Source: a virus. From it: DNA of 37,057 nucleotides. Made by a program: the position numbers and the translations under genes. Shown here piece by piece: positions 14,352 through 23,182 of this stretch (within the stretch, counting starts at the first letter, position 1; the number at the start of each line of letters is the position of its first letter). The stretch covers positions 1 to 37,057 of IMG/VR virus record IMGVR_UViG_3300026519_000547; one strand, written 5' to 3'. Under the pieces are notes generated by a model, which was not told the DNA's origin, did no database searches, and saw only the letters and a list, made by a program, of their open reading frames with translations.

Positions 14352-14647
14352 GGTTGTTGCCTGCGAAGGACATCGAGGAGCTGGTGCCGGTGACATTCGA
14401 TTTCTCCCCGGCGCTGGCGGACGGGGCCACGGTCACGCCCCAGGCGGTGACCGTCGAGGTGTACCGCGGGACCGATGCTAATACGGCGGCGCTGTTGTAT
14501 GGCGCACCGATCGCGTCCGGCGCGTCCGTGGTGCAATGGATCTCTGGCGGGTTGGATGGTGTGCGTTACAAGCTGCGTTGCCGGGTGGCGACGTCCGGCG
14601 GCCAGGTGTTGGTTCTGGCGGCCAGATTGTCGGTTACAAGGTTTTGA
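14348..14647 (+). CDS. small Ig-like phage protein beside fibre
   Basis: This 99-residue protein reads like one beta-sandwich domain (VPVTFDFSPALADGATV, VTVEVYRGTD, VRYKLRCRVATSGG, LSVTRF). Small proteins of this pattern accompany fibre or tail genes in long-tailed phages, and an adaptor role is plausible. The ATG overlaps the fibre stop. Confidence 0.75.
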   Translation: MRLLPAKDIEELVPVTFDFSPALADGATVTPQAVTVEVYRGTDANTAALLYGAPIASGASVVQWISGGLDGVRYKLRCRVATSGGQVLVLAARLSVTRF

Positions 14648-14659
14648 CAAGGAGACTGT

Positions 14660-14965
14660 GTGAGCACGGTAGAAGAGCGTCTGGCGCGGATCGAGGCGAC
14701 TCAGAAGGCGCAGAACGAGCGGCTGGACAAGATCGTTGGTTTGATGGAGCGCACGGTGCGGTTGGAAGAGCGATATGACCGGTATTTCGACACGATCAAG
14801 CGGTTCGGCAAGCGGCTGGACGCTCTGGATGCGCGGCTGACGAAAATCGAGTTCGAAGATAACCGGACGAAATGTTCGCTTTCCTGGGTCGAGCGTCTGT
14901 TTTGGTTCTTTCTCGCGGCGGTGGCTGGATCTAACCAATTCTGGGCGAATATCATGGGAGGATGA
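14660..14965 (+). CDS. coiled-coil protein with C-terminal membrane segment, holin candidate
   Basis: This 101-residue protein starts at a GTG with AAGGAG 5 bp upstream. A long coiled coil (RIEATQKAQNERLDKIV ... RLEERYDRYFDTIKRFGKRL, about residues 8-65) is followed by a single hydrophobic segment (SWVERLFWFFLAAVAGSNQFW, residues ~75-94). The architecture recalls XhlA-type hemolysin/holin partners. It is the best holin candidate in the late region, although separated from the endolysin by five genes. Confidence 0.7.
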   Translation: MSTVEERLARIEATQKAQNERLDKIVGLMERTVRLEERYDRYFDTIKRFGKRLDALDARLTKIEFEDNRTKCSLSWVERLFWFFLAAVAGSNQFWANIMGG

Positions 14966-15463
14966 ATGGCGTTTTCAGAGGAAATCCGGGACAAGGTTCG
15001 CAACTACTACGTGCATCAGTGCCTGCCGATCGATGAGGCATCACGTCTGGCCGGGGTATCGGCGCATAGCGGCCGGCGCTGGAAGAAAGCGGCGAAGGAG
15101 CGCGGGGATGATTGGGACCGTAGCCGGGCGGCGTCGTTCATGGCTGGGCAGGGAGCTGAGGGGGTGATGCATGACGTGCTCTCCAAGCTTGTGGTGCTGA
15201 CCAATTCGACGCTCGAGGCGCTGCAAACCGCCGAGATCGATCCCGTGGTCCGTGTCGAGGCGATCTCGCGGCTGTCGGACGCTTACAACAAGACCGCCAA
15301 CGCGGTCACGAAGACCACGCCGAAACTGTCGGAACTGGCGGTGGCGATGAAGGTGCTGGATCGGTTGTCGAAATTCGTGGCGGTTGAGTATCCACATCAT
15401 CTGGAGGCATTCGCTGAGATTCTGGGCCCGTTCGGCAAGTACATTTCCAGAGAGTTGGGATGA
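14966..15463 (+). CDS. terminase small subunit (DUF1804)
   Basis: This 165-residue protein matches the DUF1804/Mu gp27-type terminase small subunit: an N-terminal helix-turn-helix (IRDKVRNYYVHQCLPIDEA, then RLAGVSAHSGRRWKKAAKERG) and a helical C-terminal multimerisation region (AISRLSDAYNKTANAVTK ... KVLDRLSKFVAVEYP). It recognises phage DNA for packaging with the large subunit, whose start overlaps its stop. Confidence 0.9.
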   Translation: MAFSEEIRDKVRNYYVHQCLPIDEASRLAGVSAHSGRRWKKAAKERGDDWDRSRAASFMAGQGAEGVMHDVLSKLVVLTNSTLEALQTAEIDPVVRVEAISRLSDAYNKTANAVTKTTPKLSELAVAMKVLDRLSKFVAVEYPHHLEAFAEILGPFGKYISRELG

Positions 15464-17043
15464 TCGATCGGCGCGAGTTTCTGCGCGATCTGGAGCGACT
15501 CAGCAAGCAGCTGCGGCGCAGGATCGAGGCGGAAGTGGACGGATTCGCTCCCGACCGAGAGAGCAAGGAAAAGCGGCGCGCTAAATCGACCAGCGACTTC
15601 CGCTACTTCGCCAGGACCTATTTCCCGCACTATCTGTCGCGCGGCGAAAGCCTTGTCCACCGATGGATATTTAACCAGCTGCCGAAGATCGTCGATGCGA
15701 AAGAGAGCCGGCAAATGGCGCTTGCGGCGCCGCGCGGCGAGGCGAAATCCACTTTGGTGTCGCTGATCTTCGTGATCTGGTGCGTGCTGACAGGGCGCAA
15801 GCGTTACATCATGATCGCCATGGATACTTTCGACCAGGCAGCGGTGATGCTGGAGTCGATCCGCGCCGAACTGGAGGTCAATCCACGCCTGTTGGCGGAT
15901 TTCGAGGCCGGAACGGGCGTCGGGGAGGTATGGAATGCAGGGGTAATGGTGACGCGCGGTAACGCGAAGATCGAGGCGGTGGGTTCCGGCAAACGCATAC
16001 GCGGCCGCCGACACGGTCCCTGGCGGCCCGACCTGTTCATCGGCGACGATCTGGAGAACGACGAGAATGTCCGTACGCCGGCGCAGCGCGACAAATTGCA
16101 GGGTTGGATATCGAAGGCGGTGCTGAAGCTCGGCGGAGCCGGGGAGAAGTTCGACGTGATCATCGTCGGAACGGTACTGCATTACGATTCCGTTCTGGCT
16201 CGGCTGCTGAAAAACCCCTTGTGGCGCGGCAACCGCTTCCGCGCGCTGATCCGTCCGCCGGACAGAATGGACTTGTGGGACCGCTGGGAGGCGGTGCTGA
16301 AAAGCGAGGGCGAGGCGGCCGCCAGGGCGTTTTATCAGGCACGGAAAAAGAAGATGGAGGCTGGCGCGAAGGTGTCGTGGCCGGAGGCCCGACCCCTATA
16401 CGAACTGATGACGATCCGCGCCCGGGACGGACACGCAGCCTTCGATTCGGAGCTGCAGAACGAGCCGGTCAGTCTCGAGGATGCGCCATTCGCGCGTTGT
16501 CTGCATTATTGGACCGAGCTCCCGGAGGGGATGATTTCTTATGGCGCGGTCGATCCTTCGTTGGGCATCAAGGGTGCCGGACGGGATCCGTCGGCGATCC
16601 TGGTGGGTGGTTTCGATCCCCTTTCCGGCGTTTTGTACGTTCTGGCCGCGGACATCCGCAGGCGGACGCCGGACCGGATCATCGAGGACGTGATCGCGCT
16701 GCAGATACGGCACGGCTGCCTGTTGTGGGCGGTGGAAGCGGTGCAGTTTCAGGAATTCCTGCGCACTGAGCTGATGAAGCGAGGCGCGGCGCGTGGAGTT
16801 CCGGTGCCGGCGCGGGCGGTTAAGCCGATCGCAGACAAGCAACTGCGCATCGAGGCGCTGCAGCCGCACATGGAGGCGGGCCAGATCCTGCTGCATCCTT
16901 CCCAGACGACGCTTATAGAGCAGTTGCTGCATTTTCCCAAGGCCGATCACGACGACGGCCCGGATGCCCTGCAGATGCTCTGGATGCTGGCGGTTTCCGG
17001 CAACCGAAGAACCCATGAGGGAGTCAGGCTGAAATGGTTGTAA
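15460..17043 (+). CDS. terminase large subunit
   Basis: This 527-residue packaging motor and nuclease has an adenine/Walker A region ALAAPRGEAKSTLVSLIF, Walker B PDLFIGDDLEND, a coupling region around VIIVGTVLHYDSVLARLL, and a C-terminal RNase-H-like nuclease starting at YGAVDPSLGI, with acidic residues in WAVEAVQ and DDGPDALQM. It is a headful-type large terminase like Mu gp28. It overlaps the small subunit upstream and the portal downstream. Confidence 0.95.
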   Translation: MIDRREFLRDLERLSKQLRRRIEAEVDGFAPDRESKEKRRAKSTSDFRYFARTYFPHYLSRGESLVHRWIFNQLPKIVDAKESRQMALAAPRGEAKSTLVSLIFVIWCVLTGRKRYIMIAMDTFDQAAVMLESIRAELEVNPRLLADFEAGTGVGEVWNAGVMVTRGNAKIEAVGSGKRIRGRRHGPWRPDLFIGDDLENDENVRTPAQRDKLQGWISKAVLKLGGAGEKFDVIIVGTVLHYDSVLARLLKNPLWRGNRFRALIRPPDRMDLWDRWEAVLKSEGEAAARAFYQARKKKMEAGAKVSWPEARPLYELMTIRARDGHAAFDSELQNEPVSLEDAPFARCLHYWTELPEGMISYGAVDPSLGIKGAGRDPSAILVGGFDPLSGVLYVLAADIRRRTPDRIIEDVIALQIRHGCLLWAVEAVQFQEFLRTELMKRGAARGVPVPARAVKPIADKQLRIEALQPHMEAGQILLHPSQTTLIEQLLHFPKADHDDGPDALQMLWMLAVSGNRRTHEGVRLKWL

Positions 17044-18353
17044 ATACGCATTCCGACACCTTTTTGCTGGATGCCTATTCCGGCGCGGGCGGATTCGCCA
17101 ACGGTGGTTATTTGGTCAGACACCCCAGGGAAAGCGAGGAAAAGCTGGCGCGGCGGAAAGCCTTGGCGATCTATCCTAATTTTGTCCGCAAGAGCGTGAA
17201 CACGTATCTGGGCTTTCTGTGGCGGCGGCCGCCGGTGCGGGAAACGGACGATCTCTACGCGAGGTTCTCGGAGAACGCGGATGGCGCGGGACACGACATC
17301 GATCACGCGATGATGTCCTATCAGCGTCTGGCGATGTTGCTGGGGACGGTCTATGTCATCGTGGACAAGCCTGCCGCCCTGGCCAGAACTAGGGCGGAAG
17401 AGCCGTTGCCTTATCTGTCCGTGAGGCTGCCAGGGCAGCTGATACAGTATCAGTTGGACGAGTTCGGACGTTTCGTATCGGTTGTATTCCAGGAGCAGGA
17501 TGTGGATGCCGGAATGCGTTTCAGGCGCTTTGATCTGTACGGCTGGCAGCTGGCCCTGGACCCGGAAGGCCGGAACGTGATCGATCGTGGCGAATATTCT
17601 CTTGGCAGGCCGCCGGTGGTGCGCTTGCACGCCAATCACCCCATCAATCCAGCGGATGTGAGGGCCGTTTCCTGGGCGCAGGATCTGGCGCGGCTGAATT
17701 TCGATCTATACAACCTGCGCTCGGAGCTGCGCGAACTGCTGCGGTCGCAGACTTTCGCCATCCTCGCCCTGCCCGTTTCGGATCCGGCCGAGCGCGAACG
17801 GCTTACGGATTTGACTGTCTCGACCGAGAACGCCCTGCTCTACGATCCCGCCGGCGGCGGACAGCCGGGCTTCATCGCGCCGCCGGACGGTCCGGTGCGC
17901 ATGTATATGGATCAGATCGCTGCCACAGTGGGGGACATCTACCGGGTGGCCAACCTGGAGTTCGTCGGCGGGGTGCAGCAATCCGGCGTGGCGCTGTCGT
18001 TTCACTTCCAGGAGGCCAACGCGGCGTTGATGACTCTGGCGGATCTGAGCGAACGGGCGGAGATTGAAATCGCCGACCTGGTATATGCTTGGATGGGAAT
18101 GAAGTGGGCCGGGAATATTTCCTATCCGCGCGACTTCAATCTGACTGATCTGGCGCAGGCGTTGGGGCAGGCTCTGGACGCCGTGTCGTTGGATATCTCC
18201 CCAGGATTCGACGCGGCGCTGAAGAAACGCGTGGCGCGGCAGATTCTCGGCGACGACGTGGCGCCGTCTGAAATGGAATCGATCCTGAAGGAGATCGAGG
18301 CGGGTGGCGACTCCGGGCGGCGCCGGATCCAGAGCGCGGCCGGAAATGGTTGA
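17034..18353 (+). CDS. portal protein (DUF4055-like)
   Basis: This 439-residue protein is called the portal from its fold pattern and position directly after terminase. The N-terminal pattern KALAIYPNFVRKSVNTYLGF followed by LWRRPPVRE is that of DUF4055 portals. Further motifs are GTVYVIVDKP, SYNL-type LYNLRSELRELLRSQTF and the late VALSFHFQEANAALMTLADL. It forms the dodecameric DNA channel at the head vertex. Starts at ATG 17034, overlapping terminase by 10 bp. Confidence 0.88.
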   Translation: MVVNTHSDTFLLDAYSGAGGFANGGYLVRHPRESEEKLARRKALAIYPNFVRKSVNTYLGFLWRRPPVRETDDLYARFSENADGAGHDIDHAMMSYQRLAMLLGTVYVIVDKPAALARTRAEEPLPYLSVRLPGQLIQYQLDEFGRFVSVVFQEQDVDAGMRFRRFDLYGWQLALDPEGRNVIDRGEYSLGRPPVVRLHANHPINPADVRAVSWAQDLARLNFDLYNLRSELRELLRSQTFAILALPVSDPAERERLTDLTVSTENALLYDPAGGGQPGFIAPPDGPVRMYMDQIAATVGDIYRVANLEFVGGVQQSGVALSFHFQEANAALMTLADLSERAEIEIADLVYAWMGMKWAGNISYPRDFNLTDLAQALGQALDAVSLDISPGFDAALKKRVARQILGDDVAPSEMESILKEIEAGGDSGRRRIQSAAGNG

Positions 18354-18555
18354 GATTGTCCGCATCGACCGGGACTATCTGGCAGACGCTCGCGCCTTGC
18401 TGGAGGAGGCGGCGAGGATGGAGTTCGAGAACGTCATCGTGTTGGGATTCAAGGATGGGAAGATGCATATTCAGGCCAGCGCCCACCCGGATACGCTGCG
18501 CCTGATGGGCGCGTTGGAGGCGGCCAAGCTGGAGATGTGGTGCGGTGGCGGTTGA
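18346..18555 (+). CDS. small protein between portal and head protein
   Basis: This 69-residue protein is overlapped at both ends by head genes. The pattern NVIVLGFKDGKMHIQASAHPD followed by LRLMGALEAAKLEM is a compact alpha/beta fold often found in small phage head-region proteins. No function is known. It ends CGGG just after the next gene's GTG/ATG region. Confidence 0.7.
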   Translation: MVEIVRIDRDYLADARALLEEAARMEFENVIVLGFKDGKMHIQASAHPDTLRLMGALEAAKLEMWCGGG

Positions 18556-20173
18556 CTGGGCGGCGCTGGAGCGGGACAAATGGCGCATCGTCCGTGAATT
18601 GGAGTCGGATTGGGATCTGGGCGCGGCGGCATTCGCTCGGGAAGTCGTGTCGAGACTCAAGGACAAGGGATGGCGGCTGGATGAGGAGGCAGAGGCCCGT
18701 ATCGATCGGCAATTGGCGGATCTCGAGCAGGGTTTGAGAGACGCCATCGAGACAGCCATAGGCATCGTTGCCGGCAAGGTGGTTGCCGAAGCGATGCGGC
18801 CGCAATTTGTCGCCGAGCAGGTTCGCGACGCGTTCGAGCGGCGCTGGGAAGATGGTGTTCCGCTGTCGAAGCGGCTGTGGAAGTGGCGCGGCGAGATGCT
18901 CGACGGGGTACGGAAAACCATGTCGCGGGGTGCCGCGCTGGGGCGGTCCGCAAACGCCTTGGTTTATGGCCTGCAACGCGCCATCGAGGCGGAAGGCGGG
19001 CGTTATGCCATTCCGGCGAATATCGGCGAGGACTTCTTCAATCCATTGGTCGAGGAAGCGAGGCGGGTCATAGCGACACCTCGCGCCCGCGCGCGGTGGC
19101 GCCGGGCATTGGACATCGCCAGAAACCATTTGGCGCGACTGAAGGAAGGCGGAACCCGGAGACAAGCGGAAGTGGCCGTCAACGCTGTGGCCAGGGCGGT
19201 AAACGAGGGTCGGAACGACCTCCTAGAGGCGGCGCTGCGGTGGTGGGTATACGACCGACATCTGTACAATCTGAGGCGGGTCGCCAGGACCGAGATCGCG
19301 ACCGCCTATCACCGCGCGACCATCGGCGCGACCCGGGACGACGATCTCGTCATCGGCTACCGCTGGCGGTTATCGGCATCCCATCCCGATCCGGACATCT
19401 GCGATTGGTTCGCCGGCATCGAGCTTGGGTTGGGCAAGGGGGTATGGCCCAAGGACCGGGCGCCGGAGGGGAAGGCCCATCCGCACTGCATGTGCGGTCT
19501 GACCCCGGTCACCCGGCCGAACCGGGAACAGGGCGCGCGCGATCCTGGCGAACTACTGGGCGTGCTGTCGGACCGGGAGAAAGCCCGCATCGCTCCGCGC
19601 TGGGCCCGGGACTTGAACGGTTTGGGAATCGATTGGAAGCGGATGATAGATCCCGCAACAGGTTGGTTCGCGCGGAGAAAGGATATCGCCGCCAGGATGG
19701 GCGAGGACAGGTTGCAAGCGATGCAGGCGCTTGGGCGGGCGCTGGATGTGCCTGAATGGGGACGTCCGCGCATTGGCCGCGGGCGCATGCGGCGGGAAAC
19801 GATGGATGTGCTTATGCAGCATCGCAGCGATCCCGTGGTTGCCAAGGCCCTGCGCCAGGCTGAACGTGATGGGCGGGTGGACGGTCTGGTGTTGCATTAT
19901 GTCCGCCGGCGTTACCAGGACGGCGAGCCATTATCCGGCCCAGAAGATTTGAATCGGCGCTTCGAGAGGCTGCTCCAGGGAAGCGGGCATCGGATTTACC
20001 GTCAAGCCCTGGGTGGCGGAACCCGTTTTGCCATATACTCGGAAGAGACCGGATGGGTAGCGGTGGTCGATGCCAGTGGCCGCCGGGTGACCGCATTTAT
20101 AATTGATCCGGATTCCAATCCAGGCGATCTTGGAGAACCGCTATGGCTGATCGGCGAGTTGAAGGCATTTTGA
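18545..20173 (+). CDS. Mu F-like head morphogenesis protein with toxin-like C-terminus
   Basis: This 542-residue protein has three parts. Residues 1-240 are helical. Residues ~245-320 are the Mu gpF-like domain, with RVARTEIATAYHRATI and the metal-binding-like HPHCMCGLTP at ~311-320. Residues ~345-542 are extra; the end contains GTRFAIYSEETGWVAVVDAS followed by GRRVTAFIID, resembling the closing strands of BECR-fold RNases (colicin E5/D, RelE-like) known in polyvalent phage proteins. A copy or two per virion could be injected with DNA. The next gene overlaps by 31 bp and looks like an immunity protein. Head role is well supported; nuclease role is inference. Confidence 0.85.
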   Translation: MAVDWAALERDKWRIVRELESDWDLGAAAFAREVVSRLKDKGWRLDEEAEARIDRQLADLEQGLRDAIETAIGIVAGKVVAEAMRPQFVAEQVRDAFERRWEDGVPLSKRLWKWRGEMLDGVRKTMSRGAALGRSANALVYGLQRAIEAEGGRYAIPANIGEDFFNPLVEEARRVIATPRARARWRRALDIARNHLARLKEGGTRRQAEVAVNAVARAVNEGRNDLLEAALRWWVYDRHLYNLRRVARTEIATAYHRATIGATRDDDLVIGYRWRLSASHPDPDICDWFAGIELGLGKGVWPKDRAPEGKAHPHCMCGLTPVTRPNREQGARDPGELLGVLSDREKARIAPRWARDLNGLGIDWKRMIDPATGWFARRKDIAARMGEDRLQAMQALGRALDVPEWGRPRIGRGRMRRETMDVLMQHRSDPVVAKALRQAERDGRVDGLVLHYVRRRYQDGEPLSGPEDLNRRFERLLQGSGHRIYRQALGGGTRFAIYSEETGWVAVVDASGRRVTAFIIDPDSNPGDLGEPLWLIGELKAF

Positions 20174-20487
20174 AAACCTTGCATGAATTGATTTGGTATA
20201 GCCTGGATTTTGGTCATGGCGCGGAATATCCAGCGATGCGGGATCGCCTGGTCGGTCTGGAATTGACTTCCGATCAGGCTGCCCGTTTGCAAAAACTGGA
20301 CGAATTGGCCATCGACTACATTCTCACCGCCGATTTGAACGACATCTGGCCTGGTCTGCTGGAAGACCGTCCCGACAAGCCGCTGGCGCGGTGGTGGTGG
20401 CATTTGGGGGCGATCCGTGGCGGAGAGTATCCATTGGAGCTGCTGGCGGAACCGCTACGCCGTGCGGTTCTCGACGCGGCCGCCTGA
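20143..20487 (+). CDS. immunity-like protein overlapping the toxin-like gene
   Basis: This 114-residue acidic helical protein starts inside the preceding gene. It is rich in D, E and W, with LDELAIDYILTADLNDIW and a striking RWWWHLGAIRGGEYPLELL near the end, a pattern I associate with contact-dependent or polymorphic-toxin immunity proteins. The overlap would ensure co-translation with the toxin-like C-terminus. Alternatively it is a small head accessory protein. Confidence 0.7.
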   Translation: MADRRVEGILKTLHELIWYSLDFGHGAEYPAMRDRLVGLELTSDQAARLQKLDELAIDYILTADLNDIWPGLLEDRPDKPLARWWWHLGAIRGGEYPLELLAEPLRRAVLDAAA

Positions 20488-20731
20488 GAGCCGATTTGAG
20501 CAGCGTTTTTCCTCATGCCGCTACCTACCCATTCATGCGGACCGTTTCGCGGCGCCACGGCGAAATTAACGCGGGTTTAACGCCATACACAGGCCATGCC
20601 CCGTCCCTGATATCGCCTCCATTCTGATCGCGTCCTGTCCGCCGCGATCGTTTCATACTGAATCCTATCCCGTTTCCACCAGTCCACCCGCCCGTTTAAG
20701 CTTCCATCATCGAGCAATCACGGGATAGACG
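20488..20731. other. 244-bp intergenic region before scaffold
   Basis: No gene over 30 codons with a Shine-Dalgarno was found here. A GCAGCGTTTTTCCTC tract near 20500-20514 may be a weak stop signal, and AT-richer stretches (20565-20580, 20690-20705) could hold a late promoter for scaffold and coat genes, but none is convincing. Confidence 0.5.
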
Positions 20732-21367
20732 ATGGCGGAAGAAAACGACGGAAATCAGCAGCCCAGCCAGGATTCCAACCAAAATTCCAGTCAACAACAG
20801 ACGGGCGGGTCGAATGGCGCAGATTCCGCCGATTCGAACCCGGGCGGTGGGCGTGAAACCCCTGACATTCAGGCCGAGATCCAAAGGGCGTTGCAGTCGC
20901 AACAAGCCGAATTCGTTAATCAGCTCAAGGAAATTACCGGGTTCGAGTCGCTGCAGGCGTTCAAGGAGCATCAGCTGAAGGAACAGGGCAAGCTTCAGGA
21001 GCTGCTTCAGGCCAAGGAGCAGGAGGCGGCCCAGTTTCGCCAGCGTTTCGAGCAAATGGCCGTGCGGGCGCAGGTTTTGCAGGCCGCTTCGGCCGCGGTC
21101 GATGCGGAAGTCGTCCTGGCGCTGCTGGCCCCCGCGGCAAAAGTGGATGGAGACGGAAATGTGACCATCGACGGTCAGCCTGCGGACAAGGCAGTGGAGC
21201 GGCTGCTCAAGGACAAACCCTATCTCGCCAGATCATCCGGCAACCAGGGCTCCGGAAGCCCACAGAACCCATCCGGCGGCAAGCAGATGCCGCGCTCGCA
21301 ATTTCTTGCTCTCAACCCAAAGGACCAATTGGCGTTCGTCCAGTCCGGCGGCGCCGTAACAGACTGA
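20732..21367 (+). CDS. scaffolding protein
   Basis: This 211-residue protein is highly charged and predicted disordered/helical: an N-terminal Asn/Gln/Ser-rich tail, a long coiled-coil segment (residues ~48-115, QLKEQGKLQELLQAKEQEAA) and a polar C-terminus. These are standard scaffold features, and the gene directly precedes the coat gene. No protease motif is seen, so maturation probably releases the scaffold uncleaved, as in P22. Confidence 0.85.
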   Translation: MAEENDGNQQPSQDSNQNSSQQQTGGSNGADSADSNPGGGRETPDIQAEIQRALQSQQAEFVNQLKEITGFESLQAFKEHQLKEQGKLQELLQAKEQEAAQFRQRFEQMAVRAQVLQAASAAVDAEVVLALLAPAAKVDGDGNVTIDGQPADKAVERLLKDKPYLARSSGNQGSGSPQNPSGGKQMPRSQFLALNPKDQLAFVQSGGAVTD

Positions 21368-21380
21368 CGGAGACTGACCC

Positions 21381-22517
21381 ATGGCCAATACCCTGACCAA
21401 TCTGATTCCCGATCTTTATATCGCGATGGACGTGGTGTCGCGCGAGCTGGTGGGATTGATCCCAGCGGTGACCATCGACGCTGATTCGGCCCGGGCGGCC
21501 GTCGGTCAGACGGTGCGCAGTCCGGTGACCCCGGTCGCAAGCGCCAGTGATATCACGCCCGGGGTCACGCCCCCGAACGATGGCGACCAGACCATCGGTA
21601 ACCGCACCATCACCATCACCAAGGCGCGGCGGGCGCCGGTGCGCTGGAACGGCGAGGAGCAGCGCGGCATCAATTCCGGACCCGGATATCTCAATCTGCG
21701 CCAGCAGCAATTCGCCCAGGCGATGCGCACGCTGGTGAACGAGATCGAAGCCGATCTGGCTCAGCTGTATCTGAACGCCTCGAGGGCGCACGGTACAGCA
21801 GGGACCACGCCGTTTGCAGCCGACCTGTCCGACACCGCGCAGGTGTTGAAGATCCTGCTGGACAACGGCGCGCCGATTTCCGACCTGAACCTGGTGATCG
21901 ACACCCAGGCCGGGGCCAATCTGCGCAGCCTGGCCCAACTCACCAAGGCAAACGAGGCGGGCACCGATTCGCTGGTGCGTCAGGGCGTGCTCCTGGACAT
22001 TCACGGATTCATGATCCGCGAATCGGCGCAGGTTAAGAGTCATACCAAGGGCAGCGGTTCTGGGTATCTGGTGAACAATCCAGCCGGATACGCCGTCGGG
22101 GATGTCAGCATCGCGGTGGACACCGGCGTCGGTACCATCCTGGCAGGAGACGTGGTGACCTTCGCCGGCGACCCGAATAAGTATATCGTGGCCCAGGATC
22201 TTGCCGGTGGCGTGTTGACCCTGGCCGGCCCCGGACTGCGCCAGCCTCTTGCGGATAACGCGGCGGTGACCATCGGCAATGGTTATCGGGGCAATATGGC
22301 GTTTTCCCGTTCCGCTCTGGTGTTGGCCGCCCGGGCCCCGGCGCTGCCAGAGGAAGGGGACATGGCCGATGATCGGATGGTGATCACCGATCCAAGATCT
22401 GGACTTTCATTCGAAGTATCGCTTTATCGCCAATACCGGCAGATCCAGTACGAGATTTCGATGGCATGGGGCGTGGCCTGTATGAAGCCGGAACATTCCG
22501 CGCTGCTTCTGGGGTAA
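21381..22517 (+). CDS. major capsid protein, P22 coat-like
   Basis: This 378-residue coat protein matches the P22 gp5-type family: an N-terminal ANTLTNLIPDLYIAMDVVSR, the strand pattern GQTVRSPVTPVASASDITPG, a helical core (IEADLAQLYLNASRAHGT), a telokin-like insert region (~240-310, YAVGDVSIAVDTGVGTILAG) and the ending YRQIQYEISMAWGVACM. It forms the icosahedral shell. GGAG lies 10 bp before the ATG. Confidence 0.92.
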   Translation: MANTLTNLIPDLYIAMDVVSRELVGLIPAVTIDADSARAAVGQTVRSPVTPVASASDITPGVTPPNDGDQTIGNRTITITKARRAPVRWNGEEQRGINSGPGYLNLRQQQFAQAMRTLVNEIEADLAQLYLNASRAHGTAGTTPFAADLSDTAQVLKILLDNGAPISDLNLVIDTQAGANLRSLAQLTKANEAGTDSLVRQGVLLDIHGFMIRESAQVKSHTKGSGSGYLVNNPAGYAVGDVSIAVDTGVGTILAGDVVTFAGDPNKYIVAQDLAGGVLTLAGPGLRQPLADNAAVTIGNGYRGNMAFSRSALVLAARAPALPEEGDMADDRMVITDPRSGLSFEVSLYRQYRQIQYEISMAWGVACMKPEHSALLLG

Positions 22518-22521
22518 GGCC

Positions 22522-22740
22522 ATGAATGATCTGATGAAGATGATCCGCGACGAGCCCGTCCATTCCGGCGGGCCTGTCGAGGCTATGGTACCGCACGAGG
22601 AAGTTGAGCATTGGTGTCGGCATGGCTGGCGCATTGCCGAGGAGCCTGCGGAAGAAATCGGGACAGAGTCTGAAAAGGCGGAAGCGCCGGACCCTTCGGC
22701 AAAACCGAAACGGCGGCATGGCAAGCGTTCTGACGATTGA
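22522..22740 (+). CDS. small head-region protein, disordered tail
   Basis: This 72-residue protein has a short structured N-terminal region (VPHEEVEHWCRHGWRIAEE) and a charged, lysine-rich C-terminus (KPKRRHGKRSDD). It lies between coat and connector genes, overlapping the latter by 23 bp. It may be a head-tail joining or decoration helper; no family assigned. Confidence 0.75.
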   Translation: MNDLMKMIRDEPVHSGGPVEAMVPHEEVEHWCRHGWRIAEEPAEEIGTESEKAEAPDPSAKPKRRHGKRSDD

Positions 22741-23182
22741 GGTCCGCGGGACCGCCTTCGATCGGCTTGAGCGGATACCCGGTGCGCTGGCGCGTGCCAG
22801 ACGGCTGGCTGCCTATCGGATGGCGGAAACCTGGGTCAACGATACGCTGGATTACATCGCCGCCAAAAAGCCGTTCACCCCCCGCAGCGGGCAACTCGAG
22901 CAGTCCATCGACTGGCGTCCCGACGGCGATGGCGCGGTGGCGTTCGCGGCGGCCGAATATGCCCCGTTCGTCGAGCACGGCACCCGGCCGCACGTGATCC
23001 GTCCCAGACCGGGGCGCCAAGCCTTGCGGTTCTTCAGCGACGGCCGGGCCGTCATCCGCCGCAAAGTGAACCACCCAGGCACCGAACCGCGGCCGTTCTT
23101 CTTCGCTGACTTTGAAGCCCGCAAGCGTTCGCTGCTACGGGCCGCGCGCGAAGCGGTGGCCCAAACCCTGGAGCGTGGTTAA
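22718..23182 (+). CDS. HK97 gp10-like head-tail connector
   Basis: This 154-residue protein has the HK97 gp10/virion-morphogenesis pattern: helical N-terminus, TPRSGQLEQSIDWRP, FVEHGTRPHVIRPRPG, then the closing HPGTEPRPFFFADFEAR. It joins head and tail or completes the tail end. Start at the ATG at 22718 gives the family's usual length; an upstream ATG at 22604 lacks support. Confidence 0.88.
   Translation: MASVLTIEVRGTAFDRLERIPGALARARRLAAYRMAETWVNDTLDYIAAKKPFTPRSGQLEQSIDWRPDGDGAVAFAAAEYAPFVEHGTRPHVIRPRPGRQALRFFSDGRAVIRRKVNHPGTEPRPFFFADFEARKRSLLRAAREAVAQTLERG

Noticed and set aside
13742-14938. Minus-strand open frame opposite the Ala/Gly/Ser repeats
   Set aside because: Repeat-rich GC codons keep the reverse frame open; no recognisable domain or start signal.
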